Positions 22,755 through 34,769 of a stretch of DNA of 64,000 nucleotides are shown here, piece after piece. Under the pieces are notes generated by a model, which saw nothing but the letters and a program-made list of their open reading frames with translations, made no database searches and had not been told where the DNA came from. This DNA comes from Pyrus communis (lineage: Eukaryota; Streptophyta; Magnoliopsida; Rosales; Rosaceae), in NCBI RefSeq assembly GCF_963583255.1, contig NC_084817.1:10174121-10238120 (forward strand), given 5' to 3'. How positions within the stretch are numbered: position 1 is the first letter of the stretch; the number at the start of each line of letters is the position of its first letter. Both the position numbers and the translations under genes were made by a program.

Positions 22755-23775
22755 ATGGTTTACTCAAGATTATTCAAATTATTGTTCCTATGTACACAAG
22801 TTTTGTTACTCATCATCAACGTTAATTTCACTCAAGCCCACAGTTTGGACCTCCTGGAATTCCAGAAGCCAACCGTTTTAGCGACAAAGGTAAGTACACA
22901 GCTAGCAGCAGCTATCGAATAAACCGCAATGTCCTCTTCCACACCGTACGACAACGGCTACGGCTTTTACAATTCCTCCCTTGGCGAAAACATCAACAGA
23001 ATATGTAAAATCCGGCTCTGTCGGGGAGATATTAAATCGCACCACTACGGTATGCAGTAGCGTAGTCATAATTTTTCAAATAATGGGGTCATAATATCAA
23101 CCAAAAAACTTCATTTGACCATTTAATCGAGCACTTCGCAAACTCCATGCCAATATATGTCAAAGGCTTACGTCAACATATGTCGACAAGTATTATTATA
23201 TGTAGAGGTTTGTTAAGTGTGGATGCAGGATACTGTAGAGTAATGTTGAAGACTACCAAAACTTGTCAACTAAGGTATTTCATCAAGCACGTGATGGCAC
23301 AATAGAGTCACATACAAAATGAAAGAAAAGTAAGAAAAATATAGCAGAAAAAAATAAAAGTAGGAGGAAGAGGTTGTAATTTAATTTGTCTTAGTCATTT
23401 ATAGAGTTCAAACACAATATACATAAGATTTTTTAAGTTGTTGAATGATCAAGGGCAACAAATGATTCTATGTTGGCTCACAATTGGCAGTACGTGCCTT
23501 AATGACGCTGCATCCGGTCTCAGGATCAATTGTCCTAATCAGGTGGAGGCAATTGGATGGTACCCCAAGTGCATGTTAATCTACCTAAACCGCTCCATAC
23601 ATGGCATGATGGAGATTAATCCGGCTTTCCACATGCCCCAAAAGGAAATTGTATCCATGGGCCTGGATGCGCTCAATCGAAAGCGCTATAGCTTGCTTAC
23701 TGGACTAGGACAATAAGCAGGCAATGGGCGGTGATCTTCTTAAGTTTGCAACAGGAAACGCAAGCGTTACAAGTT
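22755..23775 (+). pseudogene. CRK pseudogene: broken first exon only
   Basis: An ATG at 22755 starts a signal-peptide-like MVYSRLFKLLFLCTQ segment closely similar to CRK-B and CRK-C. A frameshift near 22850-22860 breaks the frame in the region of the first DUF26 domain. Out-of-frame pieces [15 protein letters not shown] and LCRGDIK can still be read to about 23034. About 450 bp of unrelated DNA (roughly 23035-23482) then interrupt the domain. Homology resumes with INCPNQVEAIGWYPKCML and runs to a stop at 23714-23716, followed by [14 protein letters not shown] in another frame. The homology ends at about 23775. The second DUF26 domain, membrane segment and kinase are absent. It cannot make a receptor. 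Confidence 0.88.
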
Positions 23776-24289
23776 TTTGTTTTTTATTTTTGTTTTTGTT
23801 TTTGTTTTTTAGTTTAGCTATATTGTTGTTAAGTTAAAAATTAGATTTGTCACTGACAGAGTTTAAACTTATGCCGTCCATGTAAGGACTTCACTCCTCT
23901 CCACCATTGTGGTAGAAATCATCTGCCATTCGAAGTTTTAGGGTAAAGTACAAAAAACTACCTCAACTATTGGTATCACGATACTTTCATACCTCATCTT
24001 TTTTAAATGACAATGTCATACCTCAACTTACGAATTTGTGTCAATGTCAGACCTCCGTCAGTTTTTCTGTTAAATTTTTTTGTTAAATGCTGACGTGGCT
24101 TAAGATGGGCTACACTCCTTAGTCCAACTAGATTAAAAAATAATTAAATATATTTTTAATAATTAAATATTATAAAATTAAAAATAAAATTATTTTTTTT
24201 ATATAAAATTGTGGGATCCACCCTCTAACCCAGACACAGATGTGATGGCAGTGATATAAATAAAGCAAAATCGAGGGTCAATTATTTGA
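23776..24289. other. Insert between the CRK pseudogene and CRK-B, with a possible transposon terminus
   Basis: No coding frame is supported. A T/G-rich run sits at 23776-23815. From 23940 a stretch with ACCTCAACTATTGGTATCACG and repeated CATACCTCA phrases resembles the ends of a common plant MITE family, but no matching second end is visible. Confidence 0.35.
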
Positions 24290-24599
24290 CTGTATCTCGT
24301 CAAATTTAGAATAGATAATTCTTCACTAGTACGCAAAAAGGGCCGAGACTGCGTTTTACTCCGACAGCACCTACAATTCCAACACGCAAGAAGTTGGATT
24401 GGAAGGTTTTTCAACCGCGGCGGCGACACCTCACATGTCCACAATATTTCATGTTGTCTTGGTCAGAAGTCTACCAGACCCATTCCAGTCAAAATTTCAA
24501 ATAATTAAAATAGTCAGGAACTCGTGAGAATGCTCCTCCCATTGGCTTTTAATTAGCATTTATGCAGTTGACGATCACATTACTCTTTTAACTTTTGCC
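24290..24599 (+). promoter_or_regulatory. CRK-B upstream region conserved with CRK-C
   Basis: About 300 bp before the ATG align with 53260-53580 upstream of CRK-C, including GCGAGACTGCGTTTTA-like, CAGACCCATT and TCAAATAATTAAAATA phrases. A TTGAC core (W-box-like, the WRKY site typical of defence genes) occurs at 24286-24290. No TATA box is obvious. The functional reading is inference. Confidence 0.55.
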
Positions 24600-27566
24600 A
24601 TGGTTTCCTCAAGATTAATCAGATTATTGGTCCATTGTACACACATCTTGGTACTCATCATCAACGTTAATTTCACTGAAGCCCAGCTTGGAAATGAAAT
24701 TCCATCAGCCGACTGTTTTGACAACAAAGGCAACTACACCACTGGCAGCACCTATCAAACAAACCTCAATGGCATCCTCTCCAACTTATTCGATGCCAAC
24801 AACGGCTACGGCTTTTACAATTCCTCCCTTGGCGAAAACAACGACAGAGTTTATGCAATCGGGCTCTGTCGACTAGATATTAAAAAGGAAACTTGCGGTA
24901 GCTGCCTTTCTGGCGCTGCAAACGGTCTCACGAATAATTGTCCTAACCAGAAGGAGGCAATTGGATGGTTACCCGATTGTATGTTACGCTACTCAAACCG
25001 CTCCATATATGGCATAATGGAAACTAGTCCGGGATTCTACGCTTTCAATACAAAGCAAGTATCCACGGGCTTGGATGCTTTCAATCAAGGGGTGGTCATC
25101 TTATTTAATGGACTACGAGCCAAAGCAGCAAGGGGTGGTCATCTTTGGAAGTTTGCATCAGGAAACACAACCATTCCAAGTGCTAATATAACAATATATG
25201 GTCTTGCTCAGTGCACCCCAGATTTGTCCGAGCAAAGTTGTATTGATTGCTTAGAGTATGCTTGGGGAATTCTTGGATCATATTATAATGGATCAATTGG
25301 TGTGCGAGCTGTGACCCCAAGCTGTAGCTTAAGGTATGAAGATATCCCCTTTGTTGGAGATACAAATGAGACACCACCACCATCCGCACCATTAGCACCA
25401 CCACCTGCCAATACCACGATTCCAGGAGGTATTACATATGTCAAGTTCCATTACTCTTTGAAAAAAATGTGGTTTAATTATTTGAGATGCAAATCGGACA
25501 TCTTGGCATCATTTTTCTATCCCACCTTATTCGGAGTAATATGTCTGATTCTTTCCCTCGGATTGTAGCACCAACTAGAAACAAATTAATTTGTAACTTG
25601 GTTCTCAAAGTTTAATAAATTATCATTCGTTATACCTAGTGATAGAAAAGATTTAGATAACTGAAAATTCAGGCCCATATATAATCCGATATGATCAGAG
25701 AAGCTATATTTCTGATTTGTGCAGGAAAGAAGAGTAATGCTTCTCGGACTGTGATCATTACGGTTGTCACAACAGTTGTTTCCTTGGTACTAATTATATC
25801 GATCTGCATTTATCTGAGAGTGAAGAAGATAAAGGCAAAACTTGGAGGTAAGTTTAGATAAGTTAGTTTTTACTTCCCATGAAACAGAATGGCCTCACGG
25901 AACACCTACTATTGATATAAGAACTTAAACTCAAACATTAACATACATGTATCCGTTTAATTAATTATGCATGAAATGGCCTTATTTAGTTTTTGGTTTC
26001 ATTTTGCATCTCTCTCATGCAAAGAAGCAGATGAAATTCTTGATACAGAAGCCTTGCAGTTCGACCTTGCCTCCATAAGAACGGCTACAAATAACTTTTC
26101 TGAAGCCAATAAGCTTGGACGAGGTGGATTTGGTACTGTTTACAGGGTAATGAATCGTATCATTAAAGATGTCGATTAAATTATTATTGTGAGAAAGAAG
26201 TCAACATACAGATGGTGGTTGAATGCAGGGTAGACTTTTGAACCAAGAAGATATAGCGGTTAAAAGGCTTTCTAGAGATTCTGCACAAGGAGATGTAGAA
26301 TTTAAAAATGAGGTCACGTTAGTAGCCAAACTTCAACATCGCAATTTAGTTAGGCTCCTTGGTTTCTGCTTGGAAGGAAACGAAAGGCTTCTTATCTATG
26401 AGTTTGTCCCTAATGCAAGCCTCGATCATTTCATATTTGGTAGGGTTGAGAACTTGGATTGCTGGTTTTAGTTTGGAATGTATTGTAAATTCTTCTATGT
26501 AAATGCTTCCCAAAAAGAGTACACTGCAACAAACGTCAATAACTGTCATTATTATATAGTCTTCTTGCTTGAATGTGCAGATCCGATCAGGCGTGCACAT
26601 TTGGACTGGGACAGTCGCTACAAGATCATATTAGGAATTGGGCGAGGACTCCTTTACCTTCATGAAGATTCTCGTCTTAGAATAATTCATCGTGATATGA
26701 AAGCAAGTAACGTTTTGTTAGATGCAGAAATGCAACCCAAAATTGCAGATTTTGGCATGGCAAGACTGTTTGATCTTGATCAAACACAAGGTGATACCAG
26801 TCGAGTTGTAGGGACTTAGTAAGTACTAGCAGATCTTGTACGGCTTATAATCTCAAAGTTCATGTCATTTAACAATACAAGTAAATTAAGAGCACACAAC
26901 AAGATAATTTAGGCATAACTATTACAAGTTTCAAATATATTAACAACTAACCTTGCTTTCATTGATATGCAGTGGTTACATGGCACCTGAGTATGTGATG
27001 CGCGGACACTTTTCTGTTAAGTCCGATGTATATAGCTTCGGTGTGTTAGTTTTGGAGATAATTACTGGACAGAAAAATAGTTCTTTCCGTCACGGTGGGA
27101 ACGTGGAGGACCTTCTAAGCTATGTAAGCAACACAAAAAGCTGGGCTATACCTTATCCCTGCAATTTATTAAGATTAAACTAACGAAAGAAAGGTCCTAT
27201 CCGACTTGGTAATTTCTAACCATTCTCAAACTTATGCAGGCATGGAAAAGTTGGAATGAGGACACAGCTTCAAATTTAATAGATCCCATGTTGAAGAGTG
27301 GTTCAATACCAGAAATAATGAGATGCATCAACCTAGGATTATTATGTGTGCAACAAAATATAGCTGATAGGCCAACCATGGCTGCAGTTATTCTCATGCT
27401 TACTAGCAACTCTCTTGATCTTCCAGTACCCTCACAACCAGCATTTTTTATGGATGGTGGCATCGAATCCTCATCTGACACGTCTTTGGCATGGGATGAT
27501 AATTCTGGTGTGACAAGGTTAGATCTGTCTAAAAGCAACTCTGTCAAATATATGCTGCATGGATAG
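24600..27566 (+). CDS. CRK-B: cysteine-rich receptor-like protein kinase, 666 aa, seven exons
   Basis: Exons by GT-AG borders and phase: 24600-25428, 25725-25847, 26025-26146, 26229-26439, 26581-26818, 26973-27123, 27240-27566. Residues 1-29 are a signal peptide. Two DUF26 (Gnk2-like) domains follow. The first has C90-x8-C99-x2-C102-x11-C114-x12-C127. The second has C205, C214, C217 and C242, but Tyr228-Tyr229 replace the Cys pair that CRK-C keeps. A membrane segment lies at about 285-306 in exon 2. The cytosolic Ser/Thr kinase has the GRGGFG loop (about 349-354), Lys370, HRD (Asp467) and DFG (Asp485), so it should be active and is of RD type. CRKs sit in the plasma membrane and signal in defence and stress. 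The ATG at 24600 is chosen because it opens the signal peptide conserved in all copies. No break is seen. Confidence 0.95.
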
Positions 27567-27795
27567 CTTCGATTCCAAGTCACAACCTCACTAGTTGACG
27601 GATGACGGAATGAAATGTTTGTTGTTGTTTGGTAACACTTTTGTCCATTCATTTTTATGCAATTCATTGTCTATGTATACAGGTTCTGATTAATCTCAAG
27701 TTATTGGGATCAATTGGCCTTTTTTTTCCTGTTATTCTAGCGGTAGTCCACGTTAAAATAAGGCTTATTTTTAGCTAAGCCTCCTGAAATATTTC
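27567..27795 (+). repeat. CRK-B 3' flank, homologous to CRK-A and CRK-C flanks
   Basis: Alignable to 377-560 and 56557-56790 from the stop codon onward, then abruptly unrelated at about 27795, where an unassigned insert begins. Confidence 0.75.
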
Positions 27796-30700
27796 TTTCA
27801 GACATATTCCTTTCTTTAATCTCCAACCTTCTTTTAGGCATAAAAGATAAGTAGCTACTAATTAGGCAGTGTTAAATCCTAGCTCATGCATAATTGGACA
27901 ATAAAAGCGATAGTATTATGAAATTGAATCCTCCTAAATTCGAACTCAAACAAACAATCCAAGGGTGTTCAATTGAAAATCAAATCAAAGTGCTTTTCAT
28001 TCAATTAGCCAGGTGTATCTCATTACTTGATCTTTTTCTTGCTTTTTGATACATAGACATACTTAGATAAAGAATGACATGCCTGAATAAAAATGGCTGA
28101 ATGAAATATAATCATGTATTGTGAGAAAAATTTATGAATTGCCCCAGAGCCGGTGCAAGTTTTGGTCATGACTCACCTCTAAAAGAATATCCTCCTTCTA
28201 CTTTGGTCTTTTCTCCTTCATAGCTTGCCCTGAATTTACTGAACGGTTTTCAAAACCAATTCCAATGATCAAATTCACGAAATATTCAGTCTCGCGAAAA
28301 TTCTGAAGCTTATTAGAAAATGGCAAATTATAAGATTTTGATGGTATTTGGAAAGTGTGGGAGAAAAGATCAAATTAGAAGGTCATGTCTTTTCTCTCGG
28401 AAAGTAAAGAACCTCCTTTGGAGGTATATGCATCCACTCTTTGTAATAGAACTATCTATATACAGCAGACCTATTCTAAAAGATTGTAAACCACAAACAA
28501 TCTTGTTCGAAAGAGACGTATCATCTATAACAATATTGCAGCATCAATGAACTTAGGAACAAAAAAATTAACTGAAAATTAAAAATGTGAAATAAATGAG
28601 TCTTATTTCAATAAAGAAGCCCTCCGCTTCTGTAAGGATACCTGTGCTTTTCCATCGCTCACCAATAAGCTTTGTCAACTGCTCCGATGGAAGTGCTCTG
28701 AAGTGTTGACCACTCATCGACCAAAGGTTCGAATAAAACATGACGCCTGGGGGTAGTTTTTATCTGAACATGAAAATATATACCTAGAGCAGCAAAATCA
28801 TTTTCTCAACTGGGAATTGGTTGTGGACAATCATCAGACAGGTTGACTGGACTCCATAAAGAATGCATTCAGAATGATTATTGACAGGAGGAAATCTCCC
28901 AACAGTTTGACAAAACATCCATAATCATAACAGCAAATCACCAACAGTTTTTAATATTCAAACCTACACAGTTGTTTGTTTGATCTTCCTACTTCCTAGT
29001 TTGCTTGTAATTTAAACTACCCAAAATAATTCAAACAAACTTTGGTGGGGCATCTCACGAAGCCGAACGGCAGTTCCCGTTCTCTTTGTTCCGAAAAATG
29101 GCGGCAATATTCTATGCCCTGCTACTAAGACATGCAACTGCCATTCTCATTTCTGGTTTCTTGACGGAATAAATGTGCCTAAGAAGAACGAAAAAATGGT
29201 GGCTTGATTTGTAGGTCTCTACCAATCAGTGCACTGATATATATACATCTCCATGTCCAATAGCCACAACCGCAATTGCAATCTCCAAATGTAAGAAAAA
29301 ACTAAATCCTGAAAGCTAGCATTTAGTACACAGAATTTGAAATTAGATAATGTTATTGCAGCAGCAACAGCATTTAGTACCCAGTGGAAATCAAACTCAT
29401 TGAACATAGTCTAGCTATGTAACATACAAATACAACCTCTGCAATCAATAAACAAAAACCAGATTTTAAAAATTAAAATCTGCGAAAATTCAACAAAGAA
29501 AAGAGAATCCAGAAATCAAACCCATCAATCAATTGCTAATCACAAAATTACCCGCCCAATTCTGCCGTAAAACTCAGGGTTTAAATTTTTCTTCGAATTT
29601 TGGGTTTCTCTTCGTCAATAAACTGCGCTCTTGATCAAGATCCGTCAAACTCAGGGTATAAACCGAAATTGCAGATACATAAACAAAATTAAAAACCAAA
29701 ATTCCTTCGAATCAACACAAAATTGAAAAATTGAAAAAAAAGAAGAAAAAAAAAAAGCGATAAATAAATAGTCCAATTACCGCTCTAAAAACAGTGGTAA
29801 ATTAGGATTAGAGTTTCACAGTTCTTACCCAAATTCGAGCCTACCCGCAACAACTCCAGTTCTTTCAGCCTCAAATCACCATTACGAAGACGAATCTTAA
29901 ACATGCAACACAGAAACGAATTAATAGTGCATATACTAATCCGTGATAAAATTGAGATGAATTGAATTGAGGATGAATTTGAATTGAGGATGAATTAGAT
30001 GGAATTAAAATGAGGTAAAATTAGAATCAGATGCTTGTTGAAGTTATTTATTAAAATTGTCCGGAATTGAAAGTTATTTATTAAAATTGTCCGGAATCGA
30101 AAGTTATTTTATAAAGCTGTTTATTAATTCAACAAAATCGGAATATAAACTGGTATGATTACTACAATGTTCAAATCAAATATTTTATATACTTTTTTTA
30201 ATAAAATTTGATATGGTATATAATAGTAAGAAAAAATTAAATTGTTTTTTTATTTCATAGACATACTAAAATGATTTTGTTTATTTTTTTTTATAAATTT
30301 AAGTATTGACTTTAATATCTAAATTTTTTTGCTTAAGTTGTAGTTTTTCCTCTTCGGCATATGTATAGAGTTGTGCATAATGTGAATAAGCATAGAATTA
30401 TGCTTAATGAGCTAAAAGCCTAGAAAGACATGGAAAGAATTTGTTAGAAGCATTTTCAGAAAAATAAGTCTAGGGTTAAAAGGATAATCTTAGAAATAAT
30501 GAAAGTAAGTGAGGGCATAAAGGGGAAAAAATTATCATTCTGATTGCTTGGGCAATCCGGAATCCAAATACTTTATATATGTTGGGAATCCAAATCCTCC
30601 AATTTCAGGAATTGGATTCCATTTTTTGTGTGGGCCCCATGCACTTTTGATTCCTCCCAATTTTAGTAAAATCATGTATAATCCGTAATCAGAATCAGAT

Positions 30701-30880
30701 TCCTTATCCTTATTTCAATTACGGGTTAGTAAATGCTCTATAAATTCCTAAAATTTCAAAGAAGATGACCATGCGGAGAAAACGAACTGAGTTGCACACG
30801 AAGAAGATGACGACGCGGTGACTACGTGGAAAGAGGCAAGGGCAAACATGAAATAACATTAATTAATCAGGGATAAATCC
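27796..30880. other. Unassigned 3.1-kb insert in the CRK-B flank
   Basis: This block has no counterpart after CRK-A or CRK-C. No long frame is present. On the minus strand two exon-like pieces can be read. One starts MFKIRLRNGDLRLKELELL near 29905 and ends at a GGTAAG donor-like site. The other, near 28660-28710, reads SGQHFRALPSEQLTKLIGER. I do not recognise a family for either. A decayed captured gene is possible. A GAATTGAGGATGAATT repeat lies near 29960-29995 and a duplicated GAAAGTTATTTATTAAAATT near 30038-30090. Confidence 0.35.
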
Positions 30881-31958
30881 GCCATTTTACTGTTAATAAG
30901 TGGTGCACACGATGAACAGTAATTTTCTGCTGGCTTTTTTTACATAGATAATTTGCTTTTTAGTACGTACATACTATCTATTTTTTCCACAAAGTACCTT
31001 ATTCCATATAAAAAAAAAAAAAAAATCTTCTCGAAAACCATCCTTGAAATTATATTTCCGTATAATTTTTGTTAATTGATACTATAAGAAGTGGTATATA
31101 AGAACTTTGTTTTATTGATAATTATAAAAAAATTTCTTTAACTGATACTATAAGAAAGGGTGAAATTTTGTTTAATTGGATTTTATTTTTTCGAACATTT
31201 CGGCAACGATTGCTTTTATTGATAGTGAAGTTATTATGCAACGTTTTCATTACATAAAACTTAGCTGGCAAATTATATCGATAAACTATGAACGACATTA
31301 ATATTATCTATTATTTAAAAAGATTGGTAGTCTAAAATTTTTTGGAACATTTTACCCTTTTAAATTTCGCCCCTCATCCACCAATTCATAGCTTCGTCAC
31401 TATATGCGTTAACATTCAATAATCATAAAATATACAAGAAGAAACTATGAAGTAGATTTTTTTGGGTTGCTGTGCTTGAGTTGTAGAGATGGAAAAAAAT
31501 AAATAAAAAAGAAATGATTAATTTGGTAGACCAAATCAAGGCCACTTAATGGAATTAATAGAATTAAGACAAATGTGAAGCGAATTTTGAGTTGTATAAA
31601 GTAAAATGATGATTTTTAAGTTTCAGGGGGTAAATGAGATTAAAATCGAGTTTCAAGTGGCAAAGTAGAATGAATTTTGTGTTTCAAAGAGCAAACTAAT
31701 TTATGGCTTTTAAATTACATTGGGCAAAGTAAAATTAAAATTGATATCTAGAAAGCGTGGTCAAAGATAAGTCATAAATTAATCTAAGCATTGAGGAGTG
31801 TTTGAAATGCAATGACCTTTCCTTCTCCCAACATTGTGAAGGAAATTGATTTAACACTTCAACAACATGAGAAGAACATATTCTATGGCTAATGGGATGT
31901 TTAATTCATGAAAAATATTGTTTTTTGAAGATCTAAGTACAAGGACATTATAAATTTC
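30881..31958 (+). repeat. CRK-B distal flank shared with CRK-C
   Basis: Matches 59130-60231 after CRK-C nearly throughout (for example the CTTATTCCATATAAAAAA and GATACTATAAGAAG phrases). The part from about 31430 also matches the CRK-A flank at 780 onward. The part before 31430 is absent from A, so it was inserted before B and C separated or lost from A. Confidence 0.75.
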
Positions 31959-32164
31959 GGAAAGCGATCCTCTCCAAATCTTTCCCTTCAAAACCCAGGG
32001 ATCAAGTGATTCGGGCATTTAAAATTTGATTCAACGGCTAAAAATTATTGTAGCTTTTAAAAGTTTTTACTAACTTCTCTTTTTTAACCGTTGGATCAAA
32101 TTTTAAAAGCCCGAATCACTTGATCCTTAGGCTTTGGAAGGGAATCCGAAGAGGATCTCTTTCC
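31959..32164. mobile_element. Mutator-type MITE, 206 bp, with 9-bp target duplication
   Basis: The ends GGAAAGCGATCCTCT and, reversed, GGAAAGAGATCCTCT are inverted repeats. A perfect 9-bp duplication ATAAATTTC occurs at 31950-31958 and 32165-32173. The empty site, with a single ATAAATTTC, is seen in the CRK-C flank near 60225. The inside is an extended palindrome and non-coding. Confidence 0.92.
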
Positions 32165-32284
32165 ATAAATTTCATTTAATTTCCATATTGTCGCAGCCGC
32201 GTGGATATGATCTTTGGTCAATGGCTCTTAGTCTTGTTCTTCCATTTATTTGTCTCTTCCCTTCCCTTTAACTTCCATATTGTC

Positions 32285-32369
32285 TCACCACTCAGTACTA
32301 CGGTTTGGTAGTATTCATCTTCACTTGTAAGTAAGAGATCTTACGTTCGAATTTCGTGGATGGTGAATT
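32285..32369 (+). mobile_element. SINE, 5' part (interrupted by the copia element)
   Basis: This is the first half of a tRNA-derived SINE, with an A-box-like TTTGGTAGTATTC and a B-box-like ACGTTCGAATTTC. Its second half is at 41013-41110. The direct repeat CATATTGTC lies at 32276-32284 and 41111-41119, on either side of the whole stack. Confidence 0.85.
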
Positions 32370-32905
32370 TGTTGGGGAACAACATAGAGTGCACAACTCT
32401 AACACAAGTGTTGGAGAGACAACACAAGTAAAAAAATTACTTGTATTACACACACAAAATATTACAGCACACAAACTCTAAAAGAGACTTTAGAAGCAGT
32501 GACACTCACTTACTTTCTAGAGACACACTCTAGATCACTCACACTACTACAAGACTATTCTTGCTTCTCACTTTTACTTGATTGCCTACTTGCTTCTTGG
32601 CTACTTGATTGTTTGGTTACACACATACATACATATTTATAGTGAGGTTTGCCGACTTACTAAGTCGGTTAACATGGCTCAAATTCATCCTAGCCATATT
32701 CTAGGTATTTCTACAATCAGCCCACCGACATAGGCTTTGCATGACAACCTCACAATTGTACAAATAGCTAGATCTTTCTAGCTAGTGATCCACTGTCATG
32801 CTTGCTAGAGCTTTCTAGCAAAATCCCATGTATAATTCATCTAGAACATCAAGACTTCATAATGGGCTGGACTTTAAGTTATGGGCTGGTGTTGTACTTT
32901 CAACA
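32370..32905 (-). repeat. 3' LTR of the copia element
   Basis: 536 bp on the + strand from TGTTGGGGAAC to TTTCAACA. About 95 percent or more identical by eye to 40478-41012. The purine-rich tract abuts its right side. Confidence 0.9.
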
Positions 32906-32984
32906 CTCCCTCTCAACACCAGCTCATTCTTTCCTCCATGCGGAGTTAACGACGGAGCTTTTTCTTACACACCCATTTGCATGA

Positions 32985-34110
32985 TATGGGTTTCACATCT
33001 CTTTGCTTTGGCAAGATTCCAAGCTTGATTTAGCTCCGCTGCAGTGACCTCTTTTCCTAACTTTGAACCGCTCAGGTTCAGCTGCTTCTTCTTCTATGGC
33101 TGCATTGATGTATCTTGGATTTTGCTTCCGGATTCTTGTTGACCTCTTTAGTTGTGATTGTGGAGTTGATACTTCCACTTCACTAGGTCTATCTTCTTCT
33201 AGTTGTTGACATATGTCAGCTTGCCAAGGGTTTTTGGGCATTGCTTACTCAACACCATCACCATCAAGTGAATCTTCAGACTTATCTGGTCTCGACTGGA
33301 TTCGAACAATTTGCTCCCCCATCTTTTGCTGCAACTTATCTTCTATCTCTCTCGAATCAGGCAACACATCATTTTCTAAGGACCAACAAGAAGATGCTTC
33401 ATCAAACACCACATCTCGTGATGTGTAACACCTTCCATTCGTAGGATCACAACATTTCCACATTTTCTTTGGCTGTCGTATCCCACAAAGATACATCGGA
33501 TTGCCTTCTTGTCAAACTTGCTACGCCTTCTTGTCAAACTTGCTACGTAAATGACTTAGAACAAATACGTAGCACACACAGCCAAAGACTTAAAAGTAAC
33601 TAACTGTAGGTTTCATATCCCACAGTTTCTCAAAGGGTGAGACAAATTCTAACCTGGGTTGAGGAAGACTGTTGATCACATAAGCTACAATTCTCATTGC
33701 TTCGCCCAAAAACCTTCCTTGTACAATCTTGGCATGGAGCATACCTTGACATATCTCTGCAAGATGTTGATTCTTTCTTTCCACTACGCCATTTTGCTAT
33801 GGCATGTTAGCACATGTGAACTGGTGACGTATTCTACATTCTCGTAGATACCAGGAAAACTCATTCGAGGTATATTTTCCTCCATTATTCGTACGTATGC
33901 AACAGATCGTCTTTCCCATTTCTCCTTCGAATGTCTCCTTAAACTCTTTAAATTTTGAAAATGTTTTAGGTTTTTCTTTCATAAAGAAAATCCATACATA
34001 CCTGGAGAAGTCATTAATAAACATCACCATGTACCGCATCCCACTTATCGATGGTTGCTTGATGGACCCAAACACATCGGAATGAACCAACTCCAATGGC
34101 TTTTTCGCTT
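32985..34110 (-). pseudogene. Copia integrase and integrase-RT linker
   Basis: The minus-strand frame 33797-34096 begins [15 protein letters not shown] and contains the core with [14 protein letters not shown] and a TNNGGKYTS motif (family form SDNGGEY). The frame 33590-33784 continues with RKNQHLAEICQGMLH and FVSPFEKLW. The frame 33245-33496 gives the C-terminal part. The frame 32993-33241 holds the acidic linker ending in RSTRIRKQNPRYI. The polyprotein then runs straight into the polypurine tract and LTR, so the RT domain was deleted. Frames are broken by small shifts. Confidence 0.8.
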
Positions 34111-34127
34111 TAAACTTCGACTCTTCG

Positions 34128-34769
34128 TATGAAAGTAGGGATCGTTTTAGGCCGGGGATTAGAAGGGATGCTAATCTACTCTAAACTGACTTAAAAACAC
34201 AAAACAAAGCTTAAAAACACTTAACTGGGCTTATATGACTCAAAACAAACTAAAAAGACTCAAAACAGCACAAAACAATCAAAAAGACTCAAACTAGACT
34301 CTAAAGGTGATTTGGACGAAAATTACTTTTAACTTGACTTTAAACACTTAAAAACACAACCTGGATAGATTCTAACTAATTTGACACAACAAAGTAAAGG
34401 GGGATTGGATTTTGGACGAAATTAAGGTAAAAACAAACAGATTATAAAGACTCTAAACAACTTGGACGAAATTAGGGAAAACTATGGGTGATAAGCTAGC
34501 TAGAGGGTCCTTCTCCACACATGATATATGCATATAAACCAATTTCCAGTTATTATTCCTTTAGACTATGAATGACAACGCCCCAAGTTAGTTGCATCGC
34601 ACAACTAACCATCAGATTTTCCTTATTTCATTGAATTAGAGGGAATACGCATCTAAACCAAATTATCTTTCTCAAGTTCCCTATATGAAACGCATGATAG
34701 AGATACATATCAAAAGTCATTAAGTTTTGTGAAAATCATAAGCATTGTCAAGGCATTCATCACTATGAA
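34128..34769 (-). repeat. 3' LTR of the nested gypsy element, truncated
   Basis: Matches 37575-38216 with only a few differences by eye (for example near 34226). The U3 part equivalent to 38217-39333 and the last 45 or so bases are missing. Confidence 0.85.

Noticed and set aside
24199..24444. 81-residue minus-strand frame before CRK-B
   Set aside because: Lies in the CRK upstream region conserved with CRK-C, where no equivalent frame is evident.
27197..27667. 156-residue frame antisense to CRK-B exon 7
   Set aside because: Antisense shadow of a conserved coding exon. A similar shadow occurs at 56214-56600 for CRK-C.
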